The position numbers were made by a program, and so were the translations under genes. This document shows, in pieces, positions 1 through 8,237 of a stretch of 32,914 bases of DNA. The DNA comes from Mycolicibacterium chubuense. Its GTDB lineage: Bacteria; Actinomycetota; Actinomycetes; Mycobacteriales; Mycobacteriaceae. The notes under the pieces were generated by a model. That model was not told where the DNA came from. It did not search any database and worked only from the letters and a program-made list of their open reading frames with translations. Location of the stretch: NCBI RefSeq assembly GCF_001044255.1, contig NZ_JYNX01000090.1:9264-42177 (forward strand), read 5' to 3'. Position 1 is the stretch's first letter. Every line of letters begins with the position of its first letter.

Positions 1-1
1 G

Positions 2-388
2 TCGGCGATCTCGCGTCGTGCCGCAACTTTGTCATGGTCGGTCATGGCTCTGCGCGAGGTCGCGTTCAGCAGGGCCTACTGCGGGGGCAGGGTGGACGCG
101 GGCCGCACCCTTCTCGACCCCGTCATCTCCAAGCTGGTGAAGCGGGCGAAGCGGGACGGATACCTGCGGCCCGAGGTGTCGTCGACCGACATGCCGCTGC
201 TCGGCCTGATGGCGGGCACGGTCGGCGAGTACTCCGACGGGGTGTCGACGGAGCTGTGGCGCCGCTACGTCGCCCTTCTCCTCCAGGGCATGCGGTGCCA
301 GCCGGGTCTGGACCGATTGCCGGTCGACGCGCTGACCCAGGACGAGCTGCAGGGTGCGATGAGTACCTGGCAGGTCACGCCGGGTTGA
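2..388 (+). CDS. TetR-family transcriptional regulator, C-terminal part (5' end outside window)
   Basis: The frame is open from the first bases of the window to a TGA at 386-388, so this is the 3' part of a longer gene; the internal TTG and ATG codons are not convincing starts. The translation resembles the ligand-binding C-terminal half of TetR regulators: a helix with LVKRAKRDGYLRPEV, then a TDMPLLGLM segment and the ELWRRYVALLLQGM stretch typical of the TetR_C domains that end in WRRYLxLLLDGL. The DNA-binding helix-turn-helix would lie upstream and cannot be seen. It runs convergently into nagA, and the two 3' ends overlap by 14 bp. Whether it regulates the nag/PTS genes cannot be told from this fragment. 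Confidence 0.72.
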   Translation, partial: SAISRRAATLSWSVMALREVAFSRAYCGGRVDAGRTLLDPVISKLVKRAKRDGYLRPEVSSTDMPLLGLMAGTVGEYSDGVSTELWRRYVALLLQGMRCQPGLDRLPVDALTQDELQGAMSTWQVTPG

Positions 389-1517
389 CCACCCAGGTGC
401 CTTTGCGCATGACCCCGGTGACCGACAGGTCATCGTCGAGCATCACCAGGTCGGCGGCCGAGCCGACGGTCATTGCGGCACCGGGCAACCCGAGGGCGCG
501 GGCGGGGATGACCGACGCCTGGGCCACCGCGGCCTGCAACGCCTCGTCCTGCGGCGCTGCGCTGTGGGTGACGGCGAACCGGAGCACCCGGTCCATGGTC
601 GCGGTGCTGCCGGCGATGGTGTCGGTCCCCGCCACCCGGGCCACCCCGGCGGCGACGTCCACCGCCAACGGACCGAGCAGGTAGCGGCCGTCGGACATCC
701 CGGTCGCGGCCATGGCGTCGGTGATCAATGAGATCCGCTCAGGGCCAACGGCTTTGCTGACGAACCGGTAGATCGCCGGATCGATGTGCACCCCGTCGGT
801 GATGAGTTCGACCGTGACGCGGGGGTCTTCCATCAGCGCCACGATGGGCCCGGGCTCCCGCCGGTCGATCGGTCGCATCGCGTTGAACAGGTGCGTGCCG
901 ACCGTCGCGCCCGCGTCGATGGCCGCACGCGCCTGGTCATAGGTGGCCTCGGTGTGACCGACCGCCACCACCACGCCCGCCGCGGTGAGCTGCTCGATCG
1001 CGGCGACGGCTCCGGCGCACTCCGGTGCGATGGTGACCATGCGGATCGCACCGTCGCCCGCGCGCAGCACCGCGTCGATCTCGGCGGGTTCCGGGTCCCG
1101 CATCAGTGCGGGCTGATGAGCACCACAGCGCAGAGGTGACAGCCACGGGCCCTCCAGGTGGATCCCGTCGATCACACCGGCGCGCACATCGCGCGCCAGC
1201 GCTGCGACCTGCCGCAGCAGGTCGGCGGGACCGGCGGTGACGAGCGAGGCGACCAGGGTGGTGGAGCCGTGCCTGCGGTGCAACTCCGCCGCGGTGGCCG
1301 TCTCCTCGGATTCGGCAGCCGAGAAGTTGGCGCCACCACCGCCGTGCAGATGGGTGTCGACGAATCCCGGAACCACCGTCGCAGCGCCGAGATCCGTATC
1401 TGGTGGCGCGGGCGGGTCGCCCGCGCCGACCCGGCGGATCACGCCGTCGGCGATCTCCAGCCAGCCCGGGCGCAGCAGGTCCCGCCCGGTCAGCACGGTG
1501 TCGGCGCGCAGGAGCAC
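375..1517 (-). CDS. nagA: N-acetylglucosamine-6-phosphate deacetylase
   Basis: This cytoplasmic amidohydrolase removes acetate from GlcNAc-6-phosphate to give glucosamine-6-phosphate. At 380 residues it has the usual family length. Visible landmarks in order are the metal-binding HLHGGGG near residue 57, GIHLEGPWLSP with the metal-ligand Glu, VGHTEATYDQA with a metal His, the GTHLFNAMRPI segment with another, and the LITDAMAATG stretch carrying the catalytic Asp. The start is a GTG at 1517 (MLLRAD...), one nucleotide after the nagB stop (1519-1521), so translation is probably coupled. It is the last gene of crr-nagB-nagA. The product feeds directly to NagB. Confidence 0.95.
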   Translation of the reverse strand: MLLRADTVLTGRDLLRPGWLEIADGVIRRVGAGDPPAPPDTDLGAATVVPGFVDTHLHGGGGANFSAAESEETATAAELHRRHGSTTLVASLVTAGPADLLRQVAALARDVRAGVIDGIHLEGPWLSPLRCGAHQPALMRDPEPAEIDAVLRAGDGAIRMVTIAPECAGAVAAIEQLTAAGVVVAVGHTEATYDQARAAIDAGATVGTHLFNAMRPIDRREPGPIVALMEDPRVTVELITDGVHIDPAIYRFVSKAVGPERISLITDAMAATGMSDGRYLLGPLAVDVAAGVARVAGTDTIAGSTATMDRVLRFAVTHSAAPQDEALQAAVAQASVIPARALGLPGAAMTVGSAADLVMLDDDLSVTGVMRKGTWVVNPA

Positions 1518-1518
1518 C

Positions 1519-2304
1519 TCAGATGCCCTGCCAGTCCGGTTTACAGCGGTAGGTCTCGCGGTAGTAGTCGACGAGTTGGAGCCGGCGGGCGGCGGCGTCG
1601 TCGAGCAGCACGGTGACGTGCGGGTGGTGCTGCAGCACGGTCGCCGGCCACATGGCGCTCACGGCGCCCTCGACGAGATGGTGCACCGCCTCGGCCTTGC
1701 CGCGGCCGGTCGCGACCAGGACGATGTGCCGCGCCTCCAGGATGGTGCCCAACCCCTGGGTCAGGCAGTGCGTCGGCACCGCATCGACGTCGTCGCCGAA
1801 GAACCGGGCGTTGTCGATGCGCGTCTGCCGGGTGAGGGTCTTGATGCGGGTCCGCGAGGCCAGCGACGACCCGGGCTCGTTGAACGCGATGTGCCCGTCG
1901 GTTCCGATGCCGAGGATCTGGAGGTCCACCCCGCCCGCGTCGCGGATCTCCGCCTCGTAGGCCGCGCACGAGGCGGGGATGTCGGCGGCCAGACCGTCAG
2001 GGCCCTGCACCGCCCCGTCAGGAAAGTCGACCCGCGACACGAACACCTGGTCGATGACGTTGCGGTAGCGCTCCGGGTGATCGGCCGGCAGTCCGACGTA
2101 CTCGTCGAGGGTGAAGCCGCGGGCCTGGCGAAAGGACAACTCCCCCGCGTCGTATCGCGCCGCCAGTTCGTCGTAGATGGTCAACGGGGACGAACCGGTG
2201 GCCAGCCCGAGCACCGCGTCCGGTGTGCGTTTCAGCAACGCCGCGACCGCGTCGGCGCCGATTCTGCCGATCTCCGCGCGGTCTTCGAGGATGACGACTT
2301 CCAT
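1519..2304 (-). CDS. nagB: glucosamine-6-phosphate deaminase
   Basis: The enzyme converts glucosamine-6-phosphate to fructose-6-phosphate and ammonia, linking amino-sugar use to glycolysis. The protein is 261 residues (E. coli NagB is 266). It begins MEVVILEDRAEIG, keeps the sugar-phosphate loop LGLATGSSP (about residues 32-40), the TLDEYVGL motif with the catalytic Asp at about 67, and LGIGTDGHIAFNEPGSS with Asp136 and His138, matching the E. coli catalytic residues. The frame stays open far upstream, but that extension is a shadow of the genes before it. The ATG at 2302-2304 shares one base with the crr stop (TGATG), so translational coupling is likely. NagA follows one nucleotide later. 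Confidence 0.95.
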   Translation of the reverse strand: MEVVILEDRAEIGRIGADAVAALLKRTPDAVLGLATGSSPLTIYDELAARYDAGELSFRQARGFTLDEYVGLPADHPERYRNVIDQVFVSRVDFPDGAVQGPDGLAADIPASCAAYEAEIRDAGGVDLQILGIGTDGHIAFNEPGSSLASRTRIKTLTRQTRIDNARFFGDDVDAVPTHCLTQGLGTILEARHIVLVATGRGKAEAVHHLVEGAVSAMWPATVLQHHPHVTVLLDDAAARRLQLVDYYRETYRCKPDWQGI

Positions 2305-2774
2305 CAGGTGGCCGCGATGAAGAGTCCGTCGCCGTGGGCGATCACCGCGCCCTCGAGCACGGCCTCGGCAGGCGTGATGGCGTCGGCGTCGCGCTGGTCC
2401 ATCACCACAACGGGGACAATGGGATTCAGGCCCTTGGCCTCGATGGCAGGGACGTCGTAGGTGATCACCTTCTGCCCCGCGGCGACGTCGTCGCCCTGGC
2501 TGACGTGGGTGGTGAACCCCTCGCCGTCGAGCGCGACGGTGTCGAGGCCGAGATGAACCAGCACACCGACGTTGTCGGGCGTCATGATCACATAGGCGTG
2601 CGGCATCAGCTTGAGGACCTTGCCGGCTACCGGCGCCACCGCGTCGATGACTTCCCGCGGCGGATCCACTGCCGCGCCGTAGCCCACCATGCCCGCGGAG
2701 AACACCGGGTCGGGGACATCGGACAGCGGGACCGCGCGCCCGGCGACCGGGGCGAGGACGGACGTATTGCTCAT
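2304..2774 (-). CDS. crr: PTS glucose/GlcNAc-family EIIA component (IIA-Glc type)
   Basis: This 156-residue soluble IIA protein takes phosphate from HPr and passes it to the IIB domain of the permease. Its fold signature is clear: VLAPVAGRAVPLSDVPDPVFS at the N-terminus, MPHAYVIMTPDN with the supporting His at about residue 59, and GVLVHLGLDTVAL with the phosphorylated His at about residue 74, followed by GEGFTTHVSQGD. I chose the ATG at 2774 because AAGGAG lies 8 nt upstream and the conserved domain starts right after it; the longer open frame to 2903 reads into the opposite-strand permease gene. It is the first gene of crr-nagB-nagA and is divergent from the IIC-IIB gene, its obvious partner. 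Confidence 0.92.
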   Translation of the reverse strand: MSNTSVLAPVAGRAVPLSDVPDPVFSAGMVGYGAAVDPPREVIDAVAPVAGKVLKLMPHAYVIMTPDNVGVLVHLGLDTVALDGEGFTTHVSQGDDVAAGQKVITYDVPAIEAKGLNPIVPVVVMDQRDADAITPAEAVLEGAVIAHGDGLFIAAT

Positions 2775-2878
2775 TGGCGCTACTCCTTTTGGCCGATCGG
2801 ATGAAAGCCGATCCCACCCAGAATAGGCTTGCTCCACTTGCGAAAGGGCACGAAACGGGCGAGAGAGAAGGCTGACCT
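2775..2878. promoter_or_regulatory. divergent control region between crr-nagBA and the PTS permease gene
   Basis: These 104 bp must hold the leftward promoter for crr-nagB-nagA and the rightward promoter for the IIC-IIB gene. A GCCGATC repeat occurs twice, at about 2792 and 2808; the first copy is part of the palindrome CCGATCGG. No clear DasR/NagR-type operator and no convincing -35/-10 pair could be read by eye. GAGAGAAGG just before the GTG at 2879 is the likely ribosome binding site of the permease gene. Confidence 0.5.
2783..2788 (-). promoter_or_regulatory. ribosome binding site of crr
   Basis: AAGGAG on the minus strand sits 8 nt before the ATG at 2774. It is the best Shine-Dalgarno match nearby and fixes the start of the IIA protein over the longer open frame. 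Confidence 0.75.
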
Positions 2879-4429
2879 GTGACCAGTGATTCTGCGAAAC
2901 CACAAGAAGCGCAGAGCAAGTCGGGCTTGCGGATACCGGGATTCGCCCAGCTGCAGCGGCTGGGCAAGAGCCTCATGCTGCCGATCGCGGTGCTGCCTGC
3001 TGCGGGCATTCTGCTGCGATTGGGGCAGCCGGACCTGCTGGGCCGGATCGAGGTGCCGGTCATCGGGGCGTTCTTCAAGGCGATGAGCGCCGCCGGAGAC
3101 GCACTGTTCACGAATCTGCCGCTGCTCTTCGCCGTCGGCGTCGCCATCGGTTTCGCCAGGAAGGCCGACGGATCGACCGCGCTGTCCGCGGTGGTCGGCT
3201 ATCTGGTGGTCCAGGCGGTGTTCAAGACGATGTCGCCGATCGTGCTGGCCGGTCAGGTCGACAAGGCGGGCGAGCAGGCGCAGATCAACTACAGCGTCTT
3301 CGCAGGCATCCTCGTCGGCTTGCTCACGGCGTGGCTTTTCGACCGCTACCACGACATCGTGTTGCCGTCCTATCTCGGATTCTTCGGCGGCCGACGGTTC
3401 GTCCCGATCGTCGTCTCGCTCGCGAGTCTGTTCCTCGCGTTCGCGATGAGCTACTTCTATCCCATCTTCGACGCCGGGCTGACCGGCCTCGGTGAGTTCA
3501 TCGGCGCGTCGGGGGCAATCGGGGCGTTCGTCTACGGATTCGCCAACCGCATGCTGATTCCGCTGGGCCTGCACCACATTCCGAACTCCTACATCTGGTT
3601 CCTCTACGGCGACTACCAGACACCCTCGGGCGAGACGGTCACCGGCGAACTCACCCGGTTCGCGGCCGGCGACCCGACCGGCGGTCATCTGACCGCCGGC
3701 TTCTATCCGATCCTGATGTTCGGCCTGCCCGCCGCCGCCCTGGCGATGATCCACGCGGCGAACAAGAAGCAGCGCAAGGTCGCGGTCGGCATCCTGTCGG
3801 CCGCGGCGCTCACTGCGTTCCTGACCGGCATCACCGAACCGCTGGAGTTCGCATTCATGTTCGTGGCGTTCCCGCTGTACGTCATCCACGCGGTGCTGAC
3901 CGGACTGTCCCTGGCGATCGCCTACCTGCTCGACATCCATCTGGGCTTCTCGTTCTCCGCCGGCCTGATCGACCTGCTGCTCTACGGGACGGCTCCGGCC
4001 GCGAAGAACATCCCGCTGCTGATCGGGATGGGTGTGGTGTTCTTCGCCGTGTACTACCTGCTGTTCCGGTTCGCGATCACGAAATTCAACATGCGCACCC
4101 CCGGGCGCGAACCGGAGGACGAGTTCGAGGCCGAGGAGCAGGCGAACCTGGAGGCGGGCGCGTCAGGAGCGACGACGACGGCGGTCGCCGCGCCGGCTCA
4201 GACGAAGGCCGAGCAACTCATCGCCGCATTCGGCGGCCGCGACAATCTGGTCAACGTCGACGCCTGCATCACCCGGCTGCGCATGGAGGTCGCCGACAAG
4301 TCCAAGGTGGATCAGGCTCAGCTCAAGGCACTCGGCGCCGCCGGCGTCCTCGAGGTGGGCAACAGCGTCCAGGCGGTGTTCGGCACGCAGTCCGAGGCGC
4401 TGAAGAACGACATCCGCGACGTGCTGTGA
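2879..4429 (+). CDS. PTS permease, fused IIC-IIB, glucose/N-acetylglucosamine family
   Basis: This 516-residue inner-membrane permease would carry sugar inward and phosphorylate it. Residues about 20-400 form the hydrophobic IIC domain ([57 protein letters not shown]). A charged Glu/Ala/Thr linker follows, then a IIB domain from about 440 with the phosphorylated Cys near 463 in [13 protein letters not shown]. The start is GTG. There is no fused IIA domain; the divergent crr supplies it. Neighbouring nagA and nagB point to GlcNAc as substrate, but glucose permeases of the same family look very similar, so I leave the symbol open (nagE or ptsG type). Confidence 0.93.
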   Translation: MTSDSAKPQEAQSKSGLRIPGFAQLQRLGKSLMLPIAVLPAAGILLRLGQPDLLGRIEVPVIGAFFKAMSAAGDALFTNLPLLFAVGVAIGFARKADGSTALSAVVGYLVVQAVFKTMSPIVLAGQVDKAGEQAQINYSVFAGILVGLLTAWLFDRYHDIVLPSYLGFFGGRRFVPIVVSLASLFLAFAMSYFYPIFDAGLTGLGEFIGASGAIGAFVYGFANRMLIPLGLHHIPNSYIWFLYGDYQTPSGETVTGELTRFAAGDPTGGHLTAGFYPILMFGLPAAALAMIHAANKKQRKVAVGILSAAALTAFLTGITEPLEFAFMFVAFPLYVIHAVLTGLSLAIAYLLDIHLGFSFSAGLIDLLLYGTAPAAKNIPLLIGMGVVFFAVYYLLFRFAITKFNMRTPGREPEDEFEAEEQANLEAGASGATTTAVAAPAQTKAEQLIAAFGGRDNLVNVDACITRLRMEVADKSKVDQAQLKALGAAGVLEVGNSVQAVFGTQSEALKNDIRDVL

Positions 4430-4433
4430 GGAT

Positions 4434-4471
4434 AGTGTCCAAGCCAGGTGAGGTCACCTGGCTTGGACACT
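4434..4471. terminator. perfect 18-bp inverted repeat, probable bidirectional terminator
   Basis: The arms 4434-4451 and 4454-4471 are perfect reverse complements (left arm AGTGTCCAAGCCAGGTGA) around a 2-bp centre. The repeat lies 4 bp after the permease stop and 10 bp before the end of the convergent FN3 gene. There is no U-tract, as in many mycobacterial hairpin terminators. It could terminate both genes. Confidence 0.8.
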
Positions 4472-4481
4472 CGCTCTGCGG

Positions 4482-6437
4482 TCAGACCCGGGTGGCCTTC
4501 TGGGCCTCGTAAGCCCACCGCAACTCCTGCAATAGTTGGCGAGTCTGCTTGGCGGTTGCTGCTGTCAGGAAGTCGTCTCTGAGATCTTTCCATTCGTCTG
4601 CCCGGCCGGCTTTTGGTCCGAATATCAACTGGACAAGGTCGACAGGGGTTTTGATCGCAGCCACCAGAAGATTGACGCCTGGGATCACCGAGAACACATT
4701 CATCGTCGATTCGAAAAATACCTCGAGTGGAGAATTGTTCTCGTCCTCATCCGGAATGTAGTGATCCCGAAGACGGTTGGCGAGTTGCTCCAAGATGCCG
4801 GGGTCTTCCTCCGGGGTGAGTGTGACCACTTTGACCGAGCGGCTGTCCTCGCTCTCGTTGAAGGCCGCATCGAGGGCCCGCGCCGTGTACTCGTACTCGA
4901 CGTCGAAGTCGAGATCCTCGTCGATAACCGGCTGATAGGCGAGCACCGGTGCGACATTGATGCGCTCCCCGTCGCGGTAGATGTTGTAGCCGACGACGCC
5001 GACGTTGTCGGTTCCACCGAAGGCCGTCAGCGTGGCGGAGTGTGAGTTGACGCTGGACGACACGATGGTGGGCGCTGTGGGTTTGACGACGTCTACTGTC
5101 GTGATGATCAGGGGGGCGCTGTCGGCGCTGACCTGACCGATCGTATCGACCGACCGTGCCGTGTAGGTATACGTGACGCCGGATTGCAGACCGTATTCCG
5201 TGTACTTCTCGCCGGGGTCGACCGTCGTGAGGAGCTGCCCACCCTTGAGGATCTGGTAGGCCACAATCCCGTTGTCGTCCGTGCCGCCCGATACGAGGAG
5301 ATCGATCGAGGTGTAAACCTCCTGAGTGGCAGTGACGTTCTTGATCGTCGGCGGTTTCGGTGCCGCGTCCTCACCGGCAAACGGGTCGAATTCGAATGCC
5401 CAGATCTGGCTGTAGTGCGTGGTATTGGTGTCGTAGATGTACTTCTCGACCACGTCCGCACTCTGGGTGCTGTCGATACGTTGAATGGATTTCACCAGCG
5501 TCGTGTACGGGTTGGGGTTGGACGTGCCGGTGACGGATACGAACTCGACGACGTAGAGATTGTCGGGGATGTCCTTACCCTTGAGATTGGCGGGAATGTC
5601 GGCGCCACTGAGGGTGTCGCCCGCCGGTCGCGCGACGGTGTAGGTGAAGACCTTGCCCGGCACGTACTCAGGATCACTGGTGTCCAATGTCGACCACGAA
5701 GGTACGTTCAACACCCACGTCCGGTTGTATTCCGTTGCCAAGCCGTTCATTCCGTCGAGATTGTCGAACTCGGGCTGGACTTCGATCTGATTCGTGGCGG
5801 CCACGGTGGTCTTCAGCGCGGCGACAGTCTTCGCGGCACGGTCATCCGAGACTGACTCCTGGTGCGGGGTCGCCAGTGCCATGGTCGAGAGCAGCAGTGT
5901 GGTCGGCGCCGGATCGATGGATGGGCTCGTATCGGCCGGACCCGCCTGGATCGTCTGGACAGGTTTGCGGTCGTCGTCTTTCACCGCCCTGCGCTGCCAG
6001 AACGGGATACGCACCGGTGTTGCGGGGGCGTCGAACAGTCCATGCCGCTTCGGTGTGACGCTGCCGTCGACGGTATCTGTCGAATCCTTGCGGTTCCGGA
6101 ACGGGGTGTTGCGCGTCACCCTGGCCGGAGCCTCGGATGCATCGTCATCGCCCCTCGCCTGCTCACCGCGTCGAGAACTGGATTGCTGCCGCTTCTCCAC
6201 CAGGGTCTGCCGTAGCGACGGACGCGCTTCCTGCCGATCCCCTGTCGCGTCCTGACTGCTGGCGCGACTCGGGCCGGCGGAGGTGTCGGCACCGTCCTCG
6301 GCATGGGCCGCCCCGGCCCCGCAGATCACAGCGGCTCCGAGGCCGAGGCCGACCGCACCGGTACCGAGCCATGCGTACGGCGTCCGGCGCTCCCGAATGC
6401 CCCGTTGCGAATTTTTGCGCGCGTGATTACCTGCCAT
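4482..6437 (-). CDS. secreted modular protein with two fibronectin type III-like domains
   Basis: I do not recognise a named gene. The 651-residue product starts with a basic n-region and a signal segment (YAWLGTGAVGLGLGAAV, cleavage near AHA-ED at 46-47) of a type common in mycobacterial secreted proteins. Residues about 48-215 are a charged, low-complexity linker. A domain of unknown type spans about 220-350. Two FN3-like repeats follow, about 362-448 and 453-541; each has a GGTDxxGxxxYxIxxxG block and a YxYTARxxD block. The C-terminal 100 residues (PEEDPGILEQLANRLRDHYIP onward) are unassigned. The ATG at 6437 follows a G-rich ribosome binding site. No catalytic motif is visible, so an adhesion or scaffold role is only a guess. 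Confidence 0.85.
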   Translation of the reverse strand: MAGNHARKNSQRGIRERRTPYAWLGTGAVGLGLGAAVICGAGAAHAEDGADTSAGPSRASSQDATGDRQEARPSLRQTLVEKRQQSSSRRGEQARGDDDASEAPARVTRNTPFRNRKDSTDTVDGSVTPKRHGLFDAPATPVRIPFWQRRAVKDDDRKPVQTIQAGPADTSPSIDPAPTTLLLSTMALATPHQESVSDDRAAKTVAALKTTVAATNQIEVQPEFDNLDGMNGLATEYNRTWVLNVPSWSTLDTSDPEYVPGKVFTYTVARPAGDTLSGADIPANLKGKDIPDNLYVVEFVSVTGTSNPNPYTTLVKSIQRIDSTQSADVVEKYIYDTNTTHYSQIWAFEFDPFAGEDAAPKPPTIKNVTATQEVYTSIDLLVSGGTDDNGIVAYQILKGGQLLTTVDPGEKYTEYGLQSGVTYTYTARSVDTIGQVSADSAPLIITTVDVVKPTAPTIVSSSVNSHSATLTAFGGTDNVGVVGYNIYRDGERINVAPVLAYQPVIDEDLDFDVEYEYTARALDAAFNESEDSRSVKVVTLTPEEDPGILEQLANRLRDHYIPDEDENNSPLEVFFESTMNVFSVIPGVNLLVAAIKTPVDLVQLIFGPKAGRADEWKDLRDDFLTAATAKQTRQLLQELRWAYEAQKATRV

Positions 6438-6893
6438 GATCCCCCCGTTTCGTCGATCGACGCGATCCTGGCAAATTCCTGTGACGCGTCAGAACGAATG
6501 AGAACACACGCGCAGCGAACGAGCAATCACCTGGCGGCCGCATTGTTGCGAACTCATAGAGTTCTTCACCTCGATGGTGGACCGGTGAGCCACTCCGCGC
6601 CCGCCCGATGGCAGAAAATTCAGCACTTCAGGGACCACGCGGCCCATATTGCCTGCACATCCCGGTCTCGCTGCGGCGGCACCTTTGCTGCGCTGCGCAC
6701 ACGCAAATTAGCTCAGGTTCGTGGTGAGCATGCACGACCGCAGCGCTGGTGAAACGCGGTGCGTCGCCGCGCAGCAAGGACTACAGCTCGAGCCCATCCG
6801 CATTCGGCACGCTGGGGTGCGAGACCAGCAAATCTATGCTCGTAGAGTGAGTGCGTCCACGTGGAAGTGCTCAACGCGCTTGACCGCTCGCGA
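6438..6893. other. 456-bp non-coding region with small palindromes
   Basis: No convincing gene lies here, and the DNA is visibly richer in A/T than its surroundings. It holds the promoter of the FN3 gene. Two short palindromes can be read: CGTCGATCGACG at 6451-6462, and GAACTC-ATA-GAGTTC at 6550-6564, a possible operator. The right part lies beyond the end of the small secreted-protein gene and may include leftover DNA from the rearrangement that truncated the metallophosphoesterase at 7464. Confidence 0.5.
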
Positions 6894-7310
6894 TCAGCCG
6901 ACCTTCTGGAGCTGGAACGGGCTCTGGGTGACGATGCCGCCCGCGCATCCGTAGTTCGAGTCCGAGGACACCACGCCGCTCAGCGTCACCGGGTCGACCG
7001 ACATCGACACCACGGCCGGTTCGTAGTGTCCGTCGTCGCAGGTGAGTCCGCCCGGCTTCGTCACCGTGAACACCCACCGGCCGTCGGTGAAGGTCGTGGG
7101 AGTGCTCCAGCCCTGGTTGCTGCTGACGGTCCCGGCGCATCCCGTGGGGCCGCAACTCGTCGTGATGGTCAGCACGTTGTACGGATCGCCGTCGGCGGAT
7201 CCGTAGGTGCCGTTGAGCAGTGGCGGATCGGCGGCCGCGGCGCCGGCGAGGGCGACGGCCGCGATCACCGACGCAGTGACGGCGGCGAGAGCGCGAAGGA
7301 CCTTTGCCAT
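6894..7310 (-). CDS. small secreted protein with four cysteines, unknown function
   Basis: The 138-residue product has a clear Sec signal (MAKVLRALAAVTASVIAAVA, cleavage near AAA-DPP at 27-28). The mature part has Cys at about 53, 58, 91 and 122, an even number that fits two disulfides in an exported beta-rich domain. It opens with LLNGTYGSADG, a phrase seen at the start of small mycobacterial secreted proteins. The ATG at 7310 has no obvious Shine-Dalgarno, so the mRNA may be leaderless. It lies between the FN3 gene and the metallophosphoesterase remnant. No enzyme motif is visible. Confidence 0.75.
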   Translation of the reverse strand: MAKVLRALAAVTASVIAAVALAGAAAADPPLLNGTYGSADGDPYNVLTITTSCGPTGCAGTVSSNQGWSTPTTFTDGRWVFTVTKPGGLTCDDGHYEPAVVSMSVDPVTLSGVVSSDSNYGCAGGIVTQSPFQLQKVG

Positions 7311-7463
7311 AGTGATTCGCAGGGTACGGGTTCGTCAGCCCGGATCGTCGCAGGCAGGCGGTCTGATCCTCGGTCGTGTCCGTCGTGTCGCCGAACCGAG
7401 ATCTGGGACGCGGGGTCGGCCGCGCGTGATCGACGATGGGTAGCGTCGAGTCGTGACAGAATC

Positions 7464-7658
7464 TCCGGACACACCCACGGCGGGCAGATCTGGCCGTTCC
7501 ATGTGCTGGTCCGACTCGAGCAGCCGGTCGTGAGCGGTCTGAGTCGTCACGGTGAGCGCACCGCGCTGTACACCAGTCGCGGGACCGGGTTCTGGGGTCC
7601 TCCCTTCCGGGTCTTCGCACCGAGCGAGATCACCCTTCTGACGCTGCGCTGCCCGTGA
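7464..7658 (+). pseudogene. 3' remnant of a calcineurin-like metallophosphoesterase gene
   Basis: Codons 7464-7658 translate to a textbook C-terminal end of a membrane-associated metallophosphoesterase (YkuE/YaeI-like): SGHTHGGQIWPFHVLVRLEQ, then GLSRHGERTALYTSRGTGFW, ending FAPSEITLLTLRCP before TGA. SGHTHGG is the last metal-binding motif of the fold. The upstream motifs (DxH, GD, GNH[DE]) are absent; the frame upstream is only an antisense shadow of the small secreted-protein gene. About 65 of roughly 300 expected codons remain, so the gene has been truncated at its 5' side, with a break around 7460. Confidence 0.75.
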
Positions 7659-7664
7659 TTCCGT

Positions 7665-8099
7665 TCAGCCCGCCGTAGCGAACAGCTCCAGCTGGATGTT
7701 GTCGGGGTCCCGGAACACAAGGGTGGCGAACGCGACCGGCTGATCGCCGGTCCTGACACCGGAGTGCGGAATCTCCAGTGCGTCAAGCCAACTGGCCCAC
7801 GCGTCCAATTCCTCGCGGGATGTCACCGCGAATCCGATGTGGTCCAGCCCGGTCTGAGCCTCGTCGAAGAGGTCACCGCCGTTGCCGGTGTTCTTGTGGA
7901 GCCCGATCGCCAGCCCCGAGCGGGGTTCGATGAGCAGCACGGCGTACCCAGTGTCCTCGCAACCGTAATGCGGAAACGTCATCGGTAACCGTTGCGCGTG
8001 GAACACCCGCTCATACCAGCTCAGGCTGGCTTCCAAATCGCGCACGGTGAAGGAGATGTGGTGGATCCCCGCGATCGCGGGAGCGCTGTGGTCTGGCAT
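7665..8099 (-). CDS. VOC-family (glyoxalase/bleomycin resistance) protein
   Basis: The 144-residue product is one vicinal-oxygen-chelate unit made of two beta-alpha-beta-beta-beta modules. The first begins IAGIHHISFTVRDLEASLSWYE with a metal-ligand His at about 13-14. The second begins with GLDHIGFAVTSREELDAW and ends FRDPDNIQLELFA, which supplies the usual C-terminal Glu ligand. The ATG at 8099 gives the standard single-domain length. Family members are lyases, dioxygenases or drug-binding proteins, and the substrate cannot be read from sequence. It is convergent with the metallophosphoesterase remnant and divergent from the propeller gene. Confidence 0.88.
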   Translation of the reverse strand: MPDHSAPAIAGIHHISFTVRDLEASLSWYERVFHAQRLPMTFPHYGCEDTGYAVLLIEPRSGLAIGLHKNTGNGGDLFDEAQTGLDHIGFAVTSREELDAWASWLDALEIPHSGVRTGDQPVAFATLVFRDPDNIQLELFATAG

Positions 8100-8165
8100 G
8101 GATTCCGTCTTACGCCATCACCAGGCGTCGACGAGGCAAGACGACGGGATGACGTACCCGCGAGC

Positions 8166-8219
8166 GGTTCCCAACGGGGGAACCCGAGGTGAAGGTGCAG
8201 TAGCGCACTACTGCACCTT
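8166..8219. promoter_or_regulatory. two hairpins upstream of the propeller gene
   Basis: The first stem is GGTTCCC (8166-8172) paired with GGGAACC (8178-8184). The second is a perfect 12-bp inverted repeat, AAGGTGCAGTAG at 8192-8203 and its complement at 8208-8219, with a 4-nt loop. It ends 18 nt before the ATG at 8238. It could be a leader hairpin or a repressor site; the spacing does not decide which. Confidence 0.5.
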
Positions 8220-8237
8220 TCACAGCGGCCACTGATC

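Noticed and set aside
2780-3940. 386-residue minus-strand open frame
   Set aside because: It is antisense to the PTS permease, with Arg/Gln/Glu-rich shadow composition and no motif.
6861-7463. Upstream part of the open frame that ends in the metallophosphoesterase remnant
   Set aside because: It overlaps the small secreted gene in antisense and lacks every upstream phosphoesterase motif, so it is not treated as part of a functional gene.
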